NCBI RefSeq assembly: GCF_030209755.1
Contig: NZ_JARVRH010000003.1
Span: 1 to 64,000, forward strand
Reading direction: 5' to 3'
From: Arthrobacter sp. efr-133-TYG-118
GTDB lineage: Bacteria > Actinomycetota > Actinomycetes > Actinomycetales > Micrococcaceae
DNA: 64,000 bases
Shown here: positions 36,584 through 45,708 of the stretch, in pieces
How the letters are laid out: each line of letters begins with the position of its first letter
Numbering within the stretch: the stretch's first letter is position 1
Program-made: the position numbers and the translations under genes
The notes under the pieces: generated by a model
The model's input: only the letters and a program-made list of their open reading frames with translations
What the model was told of the DNA's origin: nothing
Databases searched by the model: none

Positions 36584-37189
36584 ATGGCTGTTGAACTTGA
36601 AGAACTGATCGTCAAAGACGCTGCCGAATGGCGTTCCTGGCTCGAAATGAACGGCGCCGATAGCCCTGGCGTGTGGCTCGTGCTGCACAAGAAGGGAGGC
36701 AACGTGACGGAACTGGATTACGCCGCTGCCTTGGATGAGGCCCTTTGTTTCGGTTGGATCGACGGCCAGGGCAGAAGGCGCGACGACGAGAGCGTCTTCC
36801 AGCGCATGACCCGCCGCGGCCCCAAAAGCCCATGGTCCAAACGGAACGTGGGGCATGTTGCCCGTTTGGAGGCTGAAGGCAAGATGACCCCGGCCGGATG
36901 GGCCGCCGTCGACAGCGCCAAGGCGGACGGGCGTTGGGAATCTGCCTACGTGGGCCAAGCGGACGCGGAAGTTCCGGAGGACCTTGCCGCGGCAATCGCA
37001 GCGGTTCCCGAAGCGCAGGCGATGTTTGACGTGCTGACGTCGGTCAACCGCTATGCCCTGATTTACAGGACCAACTCGGTGAAGAAGCCGGAAACGCGGG
37101 CCAGGAAGATTGCTGGTTTTGTCGAGATGTTGGCACGGCAGGAGACTCCGTATCCGCAGAAGAAAAAGCCGGCGCCTGAGGCGGAGTAG
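36584..37189 (+). CDS. YdeI/OmpD-associated family protein
   Basis: A 201-residue protein matching the YdeI-like (bacteriocin-protection-like) family: LIVKDAAEWRSWLEMNG, ALDEALCFGWIDGQ, and SPWSKRNVGHVARLEAEGKM followed by GKPETRARKIAGFVEM-like C-terminal helices. Length is usual. Start MAVELEEL is chosen because the frame upstream lies in the VOC gene promoter and has no family sequence. Biochemical role unknown. Confidence 0.82.
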   Translation: MAVELEELIVKDAAEWRSWLEMNGADSPGVWLVLHKKGGNVTELDYAAALDEALCFGWIDGQGRRRDDESVFQRMTRRGPKSPWSKRNVGHVARLEAEGKMTPAGWAAVDSAKADGRWESAYVGQADAEVPEDLAAAIAAVPEAQAMFDVLTSVNRYALIYRTNSVKKPETRARKIAGFVEMLARQETPYPQKKKPAPEAE

Positions 37190-37191
37190 CC

Positions 37192-37719
37192 CTACTCGGG
37201 GTTCTCGGGCTTTTCGGGATTCTCGGCGGACAGCGCGACGATCCAGCCCGGAGTGTCCTCACCGAGCCGCTGGTCCAACACGACCCTGGCCTTTGCTGCG
37301 GCGATCCGCACTTTGCGGTCTTCAGCGCTCGCCGAGGCGGGACGCTGCGAGGGGGCGAGCGCGCGGGTTTCGGATGCTGTGGCGGCTGCAAGGAGTTCAT
37401 CCTCAGTGCCGACTTTGAGGAGCGCTAGTTCCTCCTGCGACGCGAGTTCGCTTCGGCCCAGGATCTCGATGGCCTTCTGGCCCATTTCGGCCTCGGAGCG
37501 GCTGCGGGACAGGGACGCATCCAGCGCCCACTGTGCACGGCGCCACCACTCGGACTTGTTATCCGACCGCGCCTTCTGCCGCAGGGACAGGAGCCCCACG
37601 ATTGCGGCAACGATCGCCGCGACAAGGACAGCGAGCGGGCTGAGCGCGCCAAGGATCTGCCACCATTCCGCCGGCGGAGCGACCACGGTGACAGGCAACG
37701 GACTCGGGGACGGGTTCAC
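37192..37719 (-). CDS. Small single-pass membrane protein of unknown function
   Basis: A 175-residue protein: a hydrophobic segment (LGALSPLAVLVAAIVAAIVG) near residues 22-42, then a charged helical cytoplasmic domain (WWRRAQWALDASLSRS, LASQEELALLKVGTEDELL) and a low-complexity Glu/Pro/Asn C-terminus. No family recognised. Its start overlaps the GH76 stop (ATGA), so it is coupled to that enzyme. Confidence 0.65.
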   Translation of the reverse strand: MNPSPSPLPVTVVAPPAEWWQILGALSPLAVLVAAIVAAIVGLLSLRQKARSDNKSEWWRRAQWALDASLSRSRSEAEMGQKAIEILGRSELASQEELALLKVGTEDELLAAATASETRALAPSQRPASASAEDRKVRIAAAKARVVLDQRLGEDTPGWIVALSAENPEKPENPE

Positions 37720-38921
37720 AGCTCCAGACTAGGCCTCGGCACTGACAATTTCCGGACGCGCGCGGCGGCTTCCAGCACCATCCACGCCTGCAGTTGGGTG
37801 GAGAGTTCGACGGCGGTGCCCTGCGGGTACGTTTCGGCGGCCGGACGCTGTGGTTCCTTCGAGAAGATGAGCCAGTCGTCGTCGTACTTTCCGGACGTCC
37901 CGCGGGCAGCGTCGGTGCGCACGGTCCGCCCCGCCCACAGCGCCTCCGCGGTCTCGAGCACTAGTTGTCCGGCGGTAGCGCGGGTGGGCGCGGGCAAGCG
38001 AACGTCCCCGGCGGCGAGGGCCAGGTACCGGACGAGGATTCCGCTGAAGAGTCCGCCGTCGCCGGTGCCTTCACCGCGAAGAACGAGCCTCCCCTGAGTG
38101 TCAGGCCCACAGACGGTCAGATGTTCGGCCACCGAGTCCACCAAGGCGGCCGCGCGTGCCAGGTTCGCATCTCCACCCAACTCCAACAAGGCACCGAGCA
38201 CTGGGCCCTGGTTGTAGGTGTAGACCTCGTCCGCGAGGACGAGCTTGCCTTCCTTGATCCAAGCGCCGTCGAGGTATAGGCCCCGGGTGGGTTCGAAGAG
38301 GGTGACGTCGAGCCAGTCCAGGAGCCGTTGGGCCCGCTCCGGGTTGCCGGTCCGTGCGAAGTGCAGGGCCACCGGGCCCGTGGCGGGAGTGTTCTTGAAG
38401 TCGCGTGTGGTGCTCCAGAAGGTGCCGCCGCCCATGTGTTCGGTGGAGGCCGATTCGAACTGCGGAGAAAGTCTTCTCTGCAAGCGGGCGTTGCGCGGGC
38501 GGCCGGGCTGGTGCGCGTTTTCGGCCAGGGCGTCCAAGCGCAGGGCGGCGAGGGCCAGCCATGCCATGTCGTCGTAGTAGCTGTTGACGTAGCGCAGGAA
38601 GTTGCGCAGCCGGATGGTGGTGACCAGGTGTGAAGCCAACCGGCCCGCGCTCGGGCGATCACCGCCGTCGAACCTTGCTCCCGAGGCCAGTTCGCGCAAC
38701 CCGGCGTCCACCAGGCAATCGACGTAGTGCGCCTGCCACCAGTAGTTCCATGGTTGGAACGGAAACCGCCTGGAGGGCCGGGTCGACGCCGCGAGGTGGG
38801 TTCCGGGAAGGAAGAGGAGGCGCCGTCCGAAATGCCGGGTGACCGAACGTGCGGCGCGGTCGGCTCGCGCGGCCCAATCCGGTGTTCCGGAGGTGCCCTG
38901 CGGGGTGTCGGGGGCGGACAT
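37716..38921 (-). CDS. GH76-type alpha-1,6-mannanase-like protein
   Basis: A 401-residue (alpha/alpha)6-barrel glycosidase-like protein. The adjacent Asp pair typical for GH76 is Asp117-Asp118 in VNSYYDDMAWLALA. Other matching segments are NYWWQAHYVDCLVDAG, STTRDFKNTPATGPVAL, DEVYTYNQGPVLGALLEL and FSGILVRYLA. No signal peptide is visible, so it is probably cytoplasmic, unlike the secreted fungal and bacterial GH76 mannanases. Coupled to the small membrane protein downstream. Confidence 0.85.
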   Translation of the reverse strand: MSAPDTPQGTSGTPDWAARADRAARSVTRHFGRRLLFLPGTHLAASTRPSRRFPFQPWNYWWQAHYVDCLVDAGLRELASGARFDGGDRPSAGRLASHLVTTIRLRNFLRYVNSYYDDMAWLALAALRLDALAENAHQPGRPRNARLQRRLSPQFESASTEHMGGGTFWSTTRDFKNTPATGPVALHFARTGNPERAQRLLDWLDVTLFEPTRGLYLDGAWIKEGKLVLADEVYTYNQGPVLGALLELGGDANLARAAALVDSVAEHLTVCGPDTQGRLVLRGEGTGDGGLFSGILVRYLALAAGDVRLPAPTRATAGQLVLETAEALWAGRTVRTDAARGTSGKYDDDWLIFSKEPQRPAAETYPQGTAVELSTQLQAWMVLEAAARVRKLSVPRPSLEL

Positions 38922-38986
38922 GGTGACAGCCTAACGCTGCGCGCTTGGCCGCAGGCCCCTCCCCGGTGCACAATCAAAGTGATTCA

Positions 38987-39002
38987 GTTAACATTCATTA
39001 AC
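38987..39002. promoter_or_regulatory. Candidate operator before the beta-oxidation pair
   Basis: GTTAACATTCATTAAC has arms GTTAA/TTAAC around six bases, 30 bases before the SDR start. AT-rich in a GC-rich region, so operator or promoter is plausible. Confidence 0.35.
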
Positions 39003-39031
39003 GGATTTTGGTTCTGCATCAAGGAGGATGG

Positions 39032-39823
39032 ATGGACATCAAGGGCGCAGTTGCGTTGATAACCGGCGGGGCTTCGGGACTGGGGGCCGCAACAGCAAGG
39101 CGATTGCTCGACGCCGGAGCATCGGTAGTGCTGCTTGACCTTCATTCCTCTCCCGGTGAGGCTCTCGCCAGCGAACTCAATGCCTCGGGAGCCGACGGCA
39201 GGGCCGTGTTCGTCCCAGCCGACGTCACCAATGAAGAGCAAGTGCAAGCCGCCGTCGAGGCCGCCGTCGCGCTGGGTCCGCTCCGGATCCTGGTCAACTG
39301 CGCCGGCGTCGCTACCCCGGGCAAAGTGCTCGGCAAGGACGGCGTGCTCCCACTCGAGAACTTCAACAGGGTCATCCAGATCAACCTCGTGGGCACATTC
39401 AACGTGATCCGCCTGGCTGCCGCCGCGATGGCCCGGAACGAGCCCGCGTCTACCGAACTCGGCGGGGAGGAACGCGGCGTCATCATCAACACGGCCTCCG
39501 TGGCGGCTTTCGACGGCCAGATCGGGCAGCCCGCGTACGCCGCGTCCAAGGGTGCCGTGGCCGCGATGACGTTGCCCCTGGCCCGTGAATTTGCGCGCTC
39601 GCTGGTGCGTGTCATGGCCATCGCACCGGGCATTTTCGAAACCCCCATGCTGGCAGGCCTGCCCCAGGACGCGCAGCTCTCCCTTGGCCAGCAGGTACCG
39701 CACCCCGCACGTCTTGGCCGTCCCGCCGAGTACGCCAACCTCGTGGCGCACATCGTGGAAAACGCCATGCTCAACGGCGAAACCATCCGCCTCGACGGCG
39801 CCATCCGGATGGCACCGAAGTGA
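39032..39823 (+). CDS. SDR-family 3-hydroxyacyl-CoA dehydrogenase-like protein
   Basis: A 263-residue short-chain dehydrogenase. NAD(P)-binding [30 protein letters not shown], catalytic Ser in [14 protein letters not shown] and Tyr/Lys in [13 protein letters not shown] are all present. The C-terminus matches 17-beta-HSD10-type 3-hydroxyacyl-CoA dehydrogenases ([13 protein letters not shown]). Strong ribosome site AAGGAGG before ATG at 39032. Coupled (GTGA) to an acyl-CoA dehydrogenase, which supports a beta-oxidation role. Confidence 0.9.
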   Translation: MDIKGAVALITGGASGLGAATARRLLDAGASVVLLDLHSSPGEALASELNASGADGRAVFVPADVTNEEQVQAAVEAAVALGPLRILVNCAGVATPGKVLGKDGVLPLENFNRVIQINLVGTFNVIRLAAAAMARNEPASTELGGEERGVIINTASVAAFDGQIGQPAYAASKGAVAAMTLPLAREFARSLVRVMAIAPGIFETPMLAGLPQDAQLSLGQQVPHPARLGRPAEYANLVAHIVENAMLNGETIRLDGAIRMAPK

Positions 39824-41073
39824 GCCAGGCGCACAAGCTGGCGGCCGCCGTCGAACACCCGGCTGGTTCTCTGCCTTCGGCGGATTTTTTCGATTTCGAA
39901 TCGCTCCTCAGCGTGCAGGAACAGCGCAAGCTCAACGAGCTCCGGGAATTCCTGGCCGCGGAAATCGCGCCCTATGCCAAGGACTGGTGGGACAAGGCCG
40001 AGTTCCCGGCGCACATCCTGCCCAAGCTCGCCGCGCTTCGCCTGAGCACCCCGACGCACCGCGGTTACAGCAACCTGTTCGCCGGGTTGGTGATCGCTGA
40101 AATGACCCGCGTGGACACCTCCATAGCCACGTTCTTCATGGTCCACCACGACCTTTTCATCGAGGCGCTCTACGAGTTCGGCTCCAAGGACCAGCAGGAC
40201 CGCTACCTGGACGACGCCTCCAATCTGCGGACCACGGGAGCGTTTGCGCTCACGGAACCGGATCACGGGTCCGACGTGGCCGGCGGCTTGCAGACGGTGG
40301 CTCGCCGGGTCGCAGGGGGAGCCGACGACGGCGGCGACTACTGGGTGCTGAACGGCGCCAAGCGCTGGATCGGCAACGGGACGTTCTGCGATCACATGCT
40401 GGTGTGGGCCCGGGACGAAGCTGACGGCGCCGTCCGAGGCTTCATCGTGGACGCCACGCTGCCCGGGGTGACACGGAGCAAGATCGAGAACAAGATCGCC
40501 CTGCGCACCGTGCAAAACGCCGACATTGTCCTCAAGGACGTGCGGATTGCCGAGGCGGATCGCTTTTCCGGGATCAACAGTTTCGCCGACACCAACCACC
40601 TGCTGCGAGGGTCCAGGCTCATGGTGGCCTGGCAGGCTGTGGGACAGCAGTTGGCGGCGTTCGACGTCGCCCGGAAGTACGCCCTCGAACGCCAGCAGTT
40701 CGGCCGCCCGCTGGCGAAGTTCCAGCTGATCCAGCAGCAATTGGTGGACATGCTCGGAAATGCCGTGGCCAGCATGGGCATGATGGTGCGGATCGCCCAG
40801 CTGCAGGAAGATATCTACACGGACAGCAAGGGAGTGCGGCACGGCGGAGCCCAAATGGCCCAAGTGGCCCTGGCCAAGGCGTACTGCAGCGCCCGGATGC
40901 GCGAAACCGTGGCGATGGGCCGGTCCATCCTGGGCGGGAACGGCATAGTGACCGATTACCGGATGGCAAAGATCTTTGCCGATGCCGAGGCGATCTACAC
41001 GTACGAAGGATCGTTCGAGATCAACTCGCTCATCGTAGGCCGGGCCGTGACAGGAGTTTCCGCGATCGTTTGA
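39820..41073 (+). CDS. Acyl-CoA dehydrogenase
   Basis: A 417-residue FAD enzyme. Features: [20 protein letters not shown] (FAD binding), [30 protein letters not shown] helix, and the catalytic Glu in [19 protein letters not shown]. This C-terminus resembles the glutaryl-CoA/acyl-CoA branch. GTG start overlapping the SDR stop. Its last eight codons and stop lie inside a 39-bp tandem duplication. Confidence 0.93.
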   Translation: MSQAHKLAAAVEHPAGSLPSADFFDFESLLSVQEQRKLNELREFLAAEIAPYAKDWWDKAEFPAHILPKLAALRLSTPTHRGYSNLFAGLVIAEMTRVDTSIATFFMVHHDLFIEALYEFGSKDQQDRYLDDASNLRTTGAFALTEPDHGSDVAGGLQTVARRVAGGADDGGDYWVLNGAKRWIGNGTFCDHMLVWARDEADGAVRGFIVDATLPGVTRSKIENKIALRTVQNADIVLKDVRIAEADRFSGINSFADTNHLLRGSRLMVAWQAVGQQLAAFDVARKYALERQQFGRPLAKFQLIQQQLVDMLGNAVASMGMMVRIAQLQEDIYTDSKGVRHGGAQMAQVALAKAYCSARMRETVAMGRSILGGNGIVTDYRMAKIFADAEAIYTYEGSFEINSLIVGRAVTGVSAIV

Positions 41074-41128
41074 GGGGCGCGGTCGGGGGCAGGAGTTTCC
41101 GCGATCGTTTGAGGGGCGCGGTCGGGGG
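41051..41128 (+). repeat. 39-bp tandem duplication over the acyl-CoA dehydrogenase 3' end
   Basis: Two perfect 39-base copies, 41051-41089 and 41090-41128, both starting CAGGAGTTTCCGCGATCG. The first holds the final codons and TGA of the gene; the second copy is non-coding. Confidence 0.9.
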
Positions 41129-41185
41129 CAGGAGCCGGAGGCCGGGCGCGGTCTGGGGATCGATTCCGGGCGAGGGGCGCGCCAA

Positions 41186-41244
41186 ACCGGGGCTTGTTTC
41201 CCAGGCCGGAGCTTGAAGCGCGGCGATGGGAAACAAGCCCCGGT
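41186..41244. terminator. Bidirectional terminator hairpin
   Basis: Perfect 18-base arms, ACCGGGGCTTGTTTCCCA (41186-41203) and its complement (41227-41244), loop of 23. Lies between the convergent acyl-CoA dehydrogenase and rhaM genes. Confidence 0.8.
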
Positions 41245-41258
41245 CTGAGTCTGAGGCC

Positions 41259-41591
41259 TTAGCCTCCGGACAATTGGTCCTCCAGATTGAAGATTTCCGT
41301 GAGTTGGACGAAGCCTTGGTCCGGCGCCCGTTCGTCGTCTTCGAACAGGAGCGCCATTTCCGCCTGCCAGCGGGCATTCACATCGGTCAAGGCCATTCGC
41401 GCACGTGCGGCGTCGAAATCGTCGCATTCCACGTATCCCACCAACAGCCCGTCGTCGGCCAGGAACAACGAATAATTGCTCCAGCCGGCCGCCTTGAGTT
41501 CACGGAGCATCTCCGGCCACACAGCCGCGTGCCGGCGTCGATATTCGGGAATCTGGCTGGGTTTGACCGAGGAACGGAAGCAGACGCGCAT
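41259..41591 (-). CDS. rhaM: L-rhamnose mutarotase
   Basis: A 110-residue RhaM/DUF718 protein, the size of E. coli RhaM. Family features are VKPSQIPEYRRRHAAVWPEML (with the catalytic His), AGWSNYSLFLADDGLLVGYVE (split) and the C-terminal LTEIFNLEDQL. It interconverts alpha- and beta-anomers of rhamnose, or a related sugar. It follows the MHS carrier by 66 bases on the same strand. A LacI-type palindrome lies in that gap. No other rhamnose gene is visible in this window. Confidence 0.92.
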   Translation of the reverse strand: MRVCFRSSVKPSQIPEYRRRHAAVWPEMLRELKAAGWSNYSLFLADDGLLVGYVECDDFDAARARMALTDVNARWQAEMALLFEDDERAPDQGFVQLTEIFNLEDQLSGG

Positions 41592-41609
41592 GTGGATTCT
41601 CCTCTTCTG

Positions 41610-41621
41610 TGAATCGTTTCA
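41610..41621. promoter_or_regulatory. LacI-type operator before rhaM
   Basis: TGAATCGTTTCA is a near-perfect 12-base palindrome of the classical TGAAWCGWTTCA LacI/catabolite type, 18 bases upstream of rhaM. It differs from the GGTAAGCGCTTTCC sites, so a different regulator is likely. Confidence 0.5.
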
Positions 41622-41657
41622 TTCAAAAGCCGCGATTCGCCGTCGTAATCGCTTGGG

Positions 41658-43052
41658 TTACCGGGCGCCGCTCCGGAGCTGGCGGTACTCCTCGCGGGCA
41701 ACTGGCGTCGCGTTCGCCGTCCCCAGTTGGTTGAGCGGGATACGGTAGGTTTCACGGGCCGACCAGGCGGCAACGGCGCCGATGACACAGATTCCGAAGC
41801 AGATGGACCCGATGATGAGCGGGACATTCGCCGATCCCGGCGGGGCGATTGCCGTGAAGATGCTCGGAAGGAACGCGGTGATGACGAGGCCGATGTTCTG
41901 CGAGATGGCGAATCCCGTGACGCGGGTGCGGGCGGGGAAGAGCTCCTGGAAGAAGCTGGCGAAGGTTGCATTCCAGACCTGGTACAGCGTGCCCCACATG
42001 ATGATCGAGAGGACGATCGTGAGCAGTACGTTGTTCTGGCTCACCGCGTACAGGTAGGCGTAGGCCAGCACGCCGGAGCTCAACGAGCCGAAGATCATCA
42101 ACGGCCGGCGGCCGAACCGATCCGACAGATCTCCGAACAAGGGGATAAGGGCGAGTGCGACGACGTTGGCCAGGACCGGGATCCAGAGGTAGACAGTGGT
42201 ACTCATCCCGACGCCGTAACCCGGCTGGGTGGCGTACGCCGCGCCGAATACTGCGACGGTGACGCCGACGACGTTGACCAAGGTCATGCAGATTGCCCGG
42301 ACCACGTCCACGCCGCTTTCCCGCAGAACGCGGACGATCGGCATCTTCGGGATCTCCCGGTGCGCCTTTTCTTCAGTAAAGATGGGTGTTTCTTCGACCC
42401 GGCGGCGGATCATGTACCCGGCGAACACCACAAGGGCGCTGAGGAGGAAGGGAATGCGCCAGCCCCAGGATTTGAACGCATCGTTGGAGAGCACAGCGGA
42501 GAGCGGGAGGAAGACAGCCGCCGCGATGATCTGCCCGGCCTGGGTGCCTTGGAGCGCGAAGCTTGCGTAGAAGCCCCGACGACCGAAGGGTGCGTGCTCC
42601 ACGATCATGGCGCTGGCGCCGCTCAGCTCGCCGGCCACCGCGAAGCCCTGGATGAGCCGGACGGCAACCAGGAGGACGGGGGCCAGAAGCCCGACCTGGC
42701 CATAAGTCGGCAACAAAGCGACGGCGAAGGTCGACGCGCCCATCATCAACATGGCCAGGACCAGGACGTTCTTCCGGCCGTGCTTGTCGCCCCATTGTCC
42801 GAGGACGAACGCACCAATCGGGCGAGCCACATAGCCCACGGCGTATGTGCCGAGCGAAGCGATCAGTGCAACGGTCGGGTTTCCAGCGGGGAAGAAGACG
42901 CCCGGGAAGACGAGCGCTGCGGCCTGCGCGTAGATGAACCAGTCGTAGTACTCAAGGGCGCTGCCGATCCAGCCGCTGGCTGCCGCTTTCCTCGTGGTGC
43001 TGGACGGTCGCGGTCCGGTTGAACTTCGCTGCGTGCTCGCGTCGATCTTCAT
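41658..43052 (-). CDS. MFS transporter, MHS type (possible sugar-acid or polyol carrier)
   Basis: A 464-residue carrier with MHS signatures: WIGSALEYYDWFIYAQAAAL, ARPIGAFVLGQWGDKHGRKN, and RLIQGFAVAGELSGASAMIV (AGELSG). Excellent ribosome site AAAGGAGG before the ATG at 43052; upstream in-frame extension is in the promoter region. Two LacI-type operators lie 110-150 bases upstream, so it belongs to the regulon of the LacI protein that follows. Confidence 0.9.
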   Translation of the reverse strand: MKIDASTQRSSTGPRPSSTTRKAAASGWIGSALEYYDWFIYAQAAALVFPGVFFPAGNPTVALIASLGTYAVGYVARPIGAFVLGQWGDKHGRKNVLVLAMLMMGASTFAVALLPTYGQVGLLAPVLLVAVRLIQGFAVAGELSGASAMIVEHAPFGRRGFYASFALQGTQAGQIIAAAVFLPLSAVLSNDAFKSWGWRIPFLLSALVVFAGYMIRRRVEETPIFTEEKAHREIPKMPIVRVLRESGVDVVRAICMTLVNVVGVTVAVFGAAYATQPGYGVGMSTTVYLWIPVLANVVALALIPLFGDLSDRFGRRPLMIFGSLSSGVLAYAYLYAVSQNNVLLTIVLSIIMWGTLYQVWNATFASFFQELFPARTRVTGFAISQNIGLVITAFLPSIFTAIAPPGSANVPLIIGSICFGICVIGAVAAWSARETYRIPLNQLGTANATPVAREEYRQLRSGAR

Positions 43053-43164
43053 ATTGTCCTCCTTTGGACAAGTCGTTTTGGGCCACTGGAAGGGCCTTCC
43101 CGTCTTTGGGTCTGGTTTCCAGTAGGAGGGCGGCGCCATCGCAAGAATCGGTTTGAACTTCCGC

Positions 43165-43200
43165 TTGGTATGCGCTTTCCCAACTGGTAAGCGCTTTCCA
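43165..43200. promoter_or_regulatory. Two LacI-family operators upstream of the MHS carrier
   Basis: TTGGTATGCGCTTTCCCAA (43165-43183) and TGGTAAGCGCTTTCCA (43185-43200, one mismatched pair) lie side by side. They match the sites at 44492 and 50030. Confidence 0.7.
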
Positions 43201-43313
43201 TGAGACACCCCTGCGGCCCCGCTGTCAAGGGGAAATTGTTGTGCCGGTCACACCGGCGGACTCTCGGCCCGGCGTGATCGGGTCATCGATGGAGCCGCCC
43301 CGAACCCAGGGAG

Positions 43314-44369
43314 CTAGGGCGAACCCGTGCTCCTGCGGAGGGTGACGCTCCCGACGACGGCGGCCGCACCGCCGTTGTCGTTGGAAAGGGTCGCCATAGT
43401 TGCAAGCCGTCCGATTTCTTCCAGCGGCAGGCTCACGGTGGAGAGCGCTGGCCGGAAGTCCCGGAGCCATTCGATGTCGTCGAACCCTGCGAGACTTGCG
43501 TCGTGGGGGACCCTGAGCCCCTGGTCCCTCAACGCGGCGGCCACGCCGATAGCCATGACATCGTTCGTGCCGAAAATGCACAAGCGTTGATCCGGCGCCG
43601 ATCGGTCGGACGCCTTGATCCGCCAGGCCAGTTCAATGCCGGCGTCGAAACCGCCGTTCCGGTTGAACGCAACGTGCACAATATCCGCGGCGGGCTGGCC
43701 GGCGTCGGACAAGCCTCGTTGGAATCCCATGACGCGCTCATCCGAAGTGGTCAGCCCCTCCGGCCCGGCCACAATGACGAACGGCCCTTTGTGGGTACGC
43801 GCCAGATCCCGCGCCAGGTCCCGCGCAAGTTGCTCGTTGGGGACAGCGATGGTGCGGTAGCTGTCCGTTTCGGCGACGCCCAGAATCGCCTGCCCGACGA
43901 CGCCCACGCGCCCGCCGTTGCGGCAGTAGCGGTCCAATTCGGCGGCTAGGTCGGTGTTCGCGCGGGCGTCCTCGGAACGTGTTGAGCGCGATCCTGCGAT
44001 GACGATCGACTCGGCCCGCCGTGCAGCGAAGGCGGCGACAGCTTCCTTCTCCTCGGCGGGTGTGCCGTTGGTTGTGGCGAGGAGCACCATCCGGCGCTCT
44101 TGCCGCGCCGCGGCCTGGACGCCTTGCGCTATGGCGGAAAAATATGGGTCGGCGATGTCGTGCACAATCAGCCCGATCAGCCCGGAGCGCGCTTTTGCGA
44201 GGCCCTGGGCCTGGGCATTCGCGATGTAGCCGAGGGTGTCGGCCGCCTGCCGGACGCGCTCGGCGATCTCCGGTGCGGGCGTCCTGGCAGAGCCATTGAG
44301 CACCCTGGAGGCCGTGGCGGGGGAGACGCCGGCCAGTTTGGCCACTTCGGACAGCGTGCTTGCAGTCAC
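43314..44369 (-). CDS. LacI-family transcriptional repressor
   Basis: A 351-residue regulator: N-terminal LacI helix-turn-helix (LSEVAKLAGVSPATASRVLN, residues 5-25), then a periplasmic-binding-protein-like sensor domain (SGLIGLIVHDIADPYFSAIA; GFDDIEWLRDFRPALSTVS). The GTG start at 44369 is chosen because GAGGAG sits six bases upstream, ideal for ribosome binding; the ATG at 44417 would add 16 atypical residues. Divergent from the Gfo-DUF993-epimerase operon; nearby palindromes are its likely targets. Confidence 0.92.
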   Translation of the reverse strand: MTASTLSEVAKLAGVSPATASRVLNGSARTPAPEIAERVRQAADTLGYIANAQAQGLAKARSGLIGLIVHDIADPYFSAIAQGVQAAARQERRMVLLATTNGTPAEEKEAVAAFAARRAESIVIAGSRSTRSEDARANTDLAAELDRYCRNGGRVGVVGQAILGVAETDSYRTIAVPNEQLARDLARDLARTHKGPFVIVAGPEGLTTSDERVMGFQRGLSDAGQPAADIVHVAFNRNGGFDAGIELAWRIKASDRSAPDQRLCIFGTNDVMAIGVAAALRDQGLRVPHDASLAGFDDIEWLRDFRPALSTVSLPLEEIGRLATMATLSNDNGGAAAVVGSVTLRRSTGSP

Positions 44370-44444
44370 GGACAACTCCTCTTCAAAAGCCTCAGTCTCG
44401 GGCACTTTCAGCAACATCCGATTATTGCAGTCCTAACCAGCCTC

Positions 44445-44460
44445 GGGAAAGCGATTGCCA
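44445..44460. promoter_or_regulatory. Weak LacI-type half site
   Basis: GGGAAAGCGATTGCCA is an imperfect copy of the 44492 operator, nearer the repressor gene; probably for autoregulation. Confidence 0.4.
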
Positions 44461-44491
44461 GACCTGGAGTCGCGTGTCATCATGAATGCAT

Positions 44492-44509
44492 TGGGAATGC
44501 GCTTTCCCA
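44492..44509. promoter_or_regulatory. LacI-family operator before the Gfo-DUF993-epimerase operon
   Basis: TGGGAATGCGCTTTCCCA, 18-base palindrome with one mismatched pair, 29 bases before the Gfo gene start and in the divergent repressor promoter region. Confidence 0.75.
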
Positions 44510-44538
44510 CTTCATTTACTTTCCATTGAAGAGGACTC

Positions 44539-45708
44539 ATGGGCTACGAAACAAAGACGATCCGCATCGCCATGAACGGCATCACCGGCCGGATGGGCTA
44601 CCGCCAGCACCTGCTGCGTTCCATCCTCCCCATCCGGGACGCCGGCGGCTTCACCTTGGCAGACGGCACCCGCGTCCAGGTTGAACCGATCCTGGTGGGC
44701 CGCAACGAAGCGAAAATCCGCGAACTCGCCGAACTCCACAAAGTCTCCGAGTGGTCCACCGACCTCGACGCAGTCATCAACGACCCCACGGTGGACGTCG
44801 TTTTCGATGCGTCGATGACCAGCCTCCGCGCGGCAACGCTGAAGAAGGCAATGCGCGCCGGGAAACACATTTTCACTGAAAAGCCGACGGCGGAGACGCT
44901 GGAAGAAGCCATCGAGCTGGCCCGGATCGGCAAGGAATCCGGCGTGACAGCGGGCGTGGTGCACGACAAGCTTTACCTGCCGGGCCTGGTCAAGCTGCGC
45001 CGCTTGGTGGACGAAGGCTTCTTCGGCCGCATCCTCTCCATCCGCGGCGAGTTCGGCTACTGGGTGTTCGAAGGCGACGTCCAGGCAGCGCAGCGCCCAT
45101 CCTGGAACTACCGCAAGGAAGACGGCGGCGGCATGACAACGGACATGTTCTGCCACTGGAACTATGTCCTGGAAGGCATCATCGGCAAGGTCAAGAGCGT
45201 CAACGCCAAGACCGCCACCCACATCCCGGCCCGCTGGGACGAACAGGGCAAGGAATACAGGGCCACGGCCGACGATGCCTCCTACGGCATTTTCGAGCTC
45301 GAAACCCCGGGCGGTGACGACGTCGTCGGCCAGATCAATTCCTCCTGGGCCGTCCGCGTCTACCGCGACGAACTCGTGGAGTTCCAGATCGACGGCACGC
45401 ACGGTTCCGCCGTCGCGGGCTTGAACAAATGCGTTGCGCAGCAGCGCGCCCACACGCCCAAGCCCGTGTGGAACCCGGACCTGCCCGTCACGGAGTCCTT
45501 CCGCAGCCAGTGGCAGGAAGTCCCCGCCAACGCCGATCTGGACAACGGGTTCAAGCTGCAGTGGGAAGAATTCCTGCGCGACGTCGTCGCCGGCAGGGAA
45601 CACCGCTTCGGCCTGCTTTCCGCAGCCCGCGGCGTGCAGCTCGCCGAGCTCGGCCTGCAGTCCAACGACGAGCGCCGCACCATCGATATCCCGGAGATTG
45701 TGCTCTGA
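44539..45708 (+). CDS. Gfo/Idh/MocA family dehydrogenase
   Basis: A 389-residue oxidoreductase. The nucleotide-binding start is IRIAMNGITGRMGYRQHLLR, with NGxTGRMG in place of the classical GxGxxG. The family EKP motif is FTEKPTAETLEEAIEL, and the catalytic region VHDKLYLPGLVKL with DMFCHWNYVLEGIIG follows. It shares TGATG with the next gene. It probably oxidises a keto-forming sugar or inositol that the DUF993 aldolase and epimerase then process. The LacI operator lies directly in front. Confidence 0.9.
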   Translation: MGYETKTIRIAMNGITGRMGYRQHLLRSILPIRDAGGFTLADGTRVQVEPILVGRNEAKIRELAELHKVSEWSTDLDAVINDPTVDVVFDASMTSLRAATLKKAMRAGKHIFTEKPTAETLEEAIELARIGKESGVTAGVVHDKLYLPGLVKLRRLVDEGFFGRILSIRGEFGYWVFEGDVQAAQRPSWNYRKEDGGGMTTDMFCHWNYVLEGIIGKVKSVNAKTATHIPARWDEQGKEYRATADDASYGIFELETPGGDDVVGQINSSWAVRVYRDELVEFQIDGTHGSAVAGLNKCVAQQRAHTPKPVWNPDLPVTESFRSQWQEVPANADLDNGFKLQWEEFLRDVVAGREHRFGLLSAARGVQLAELGLQSNDERRTIDIPEIVL

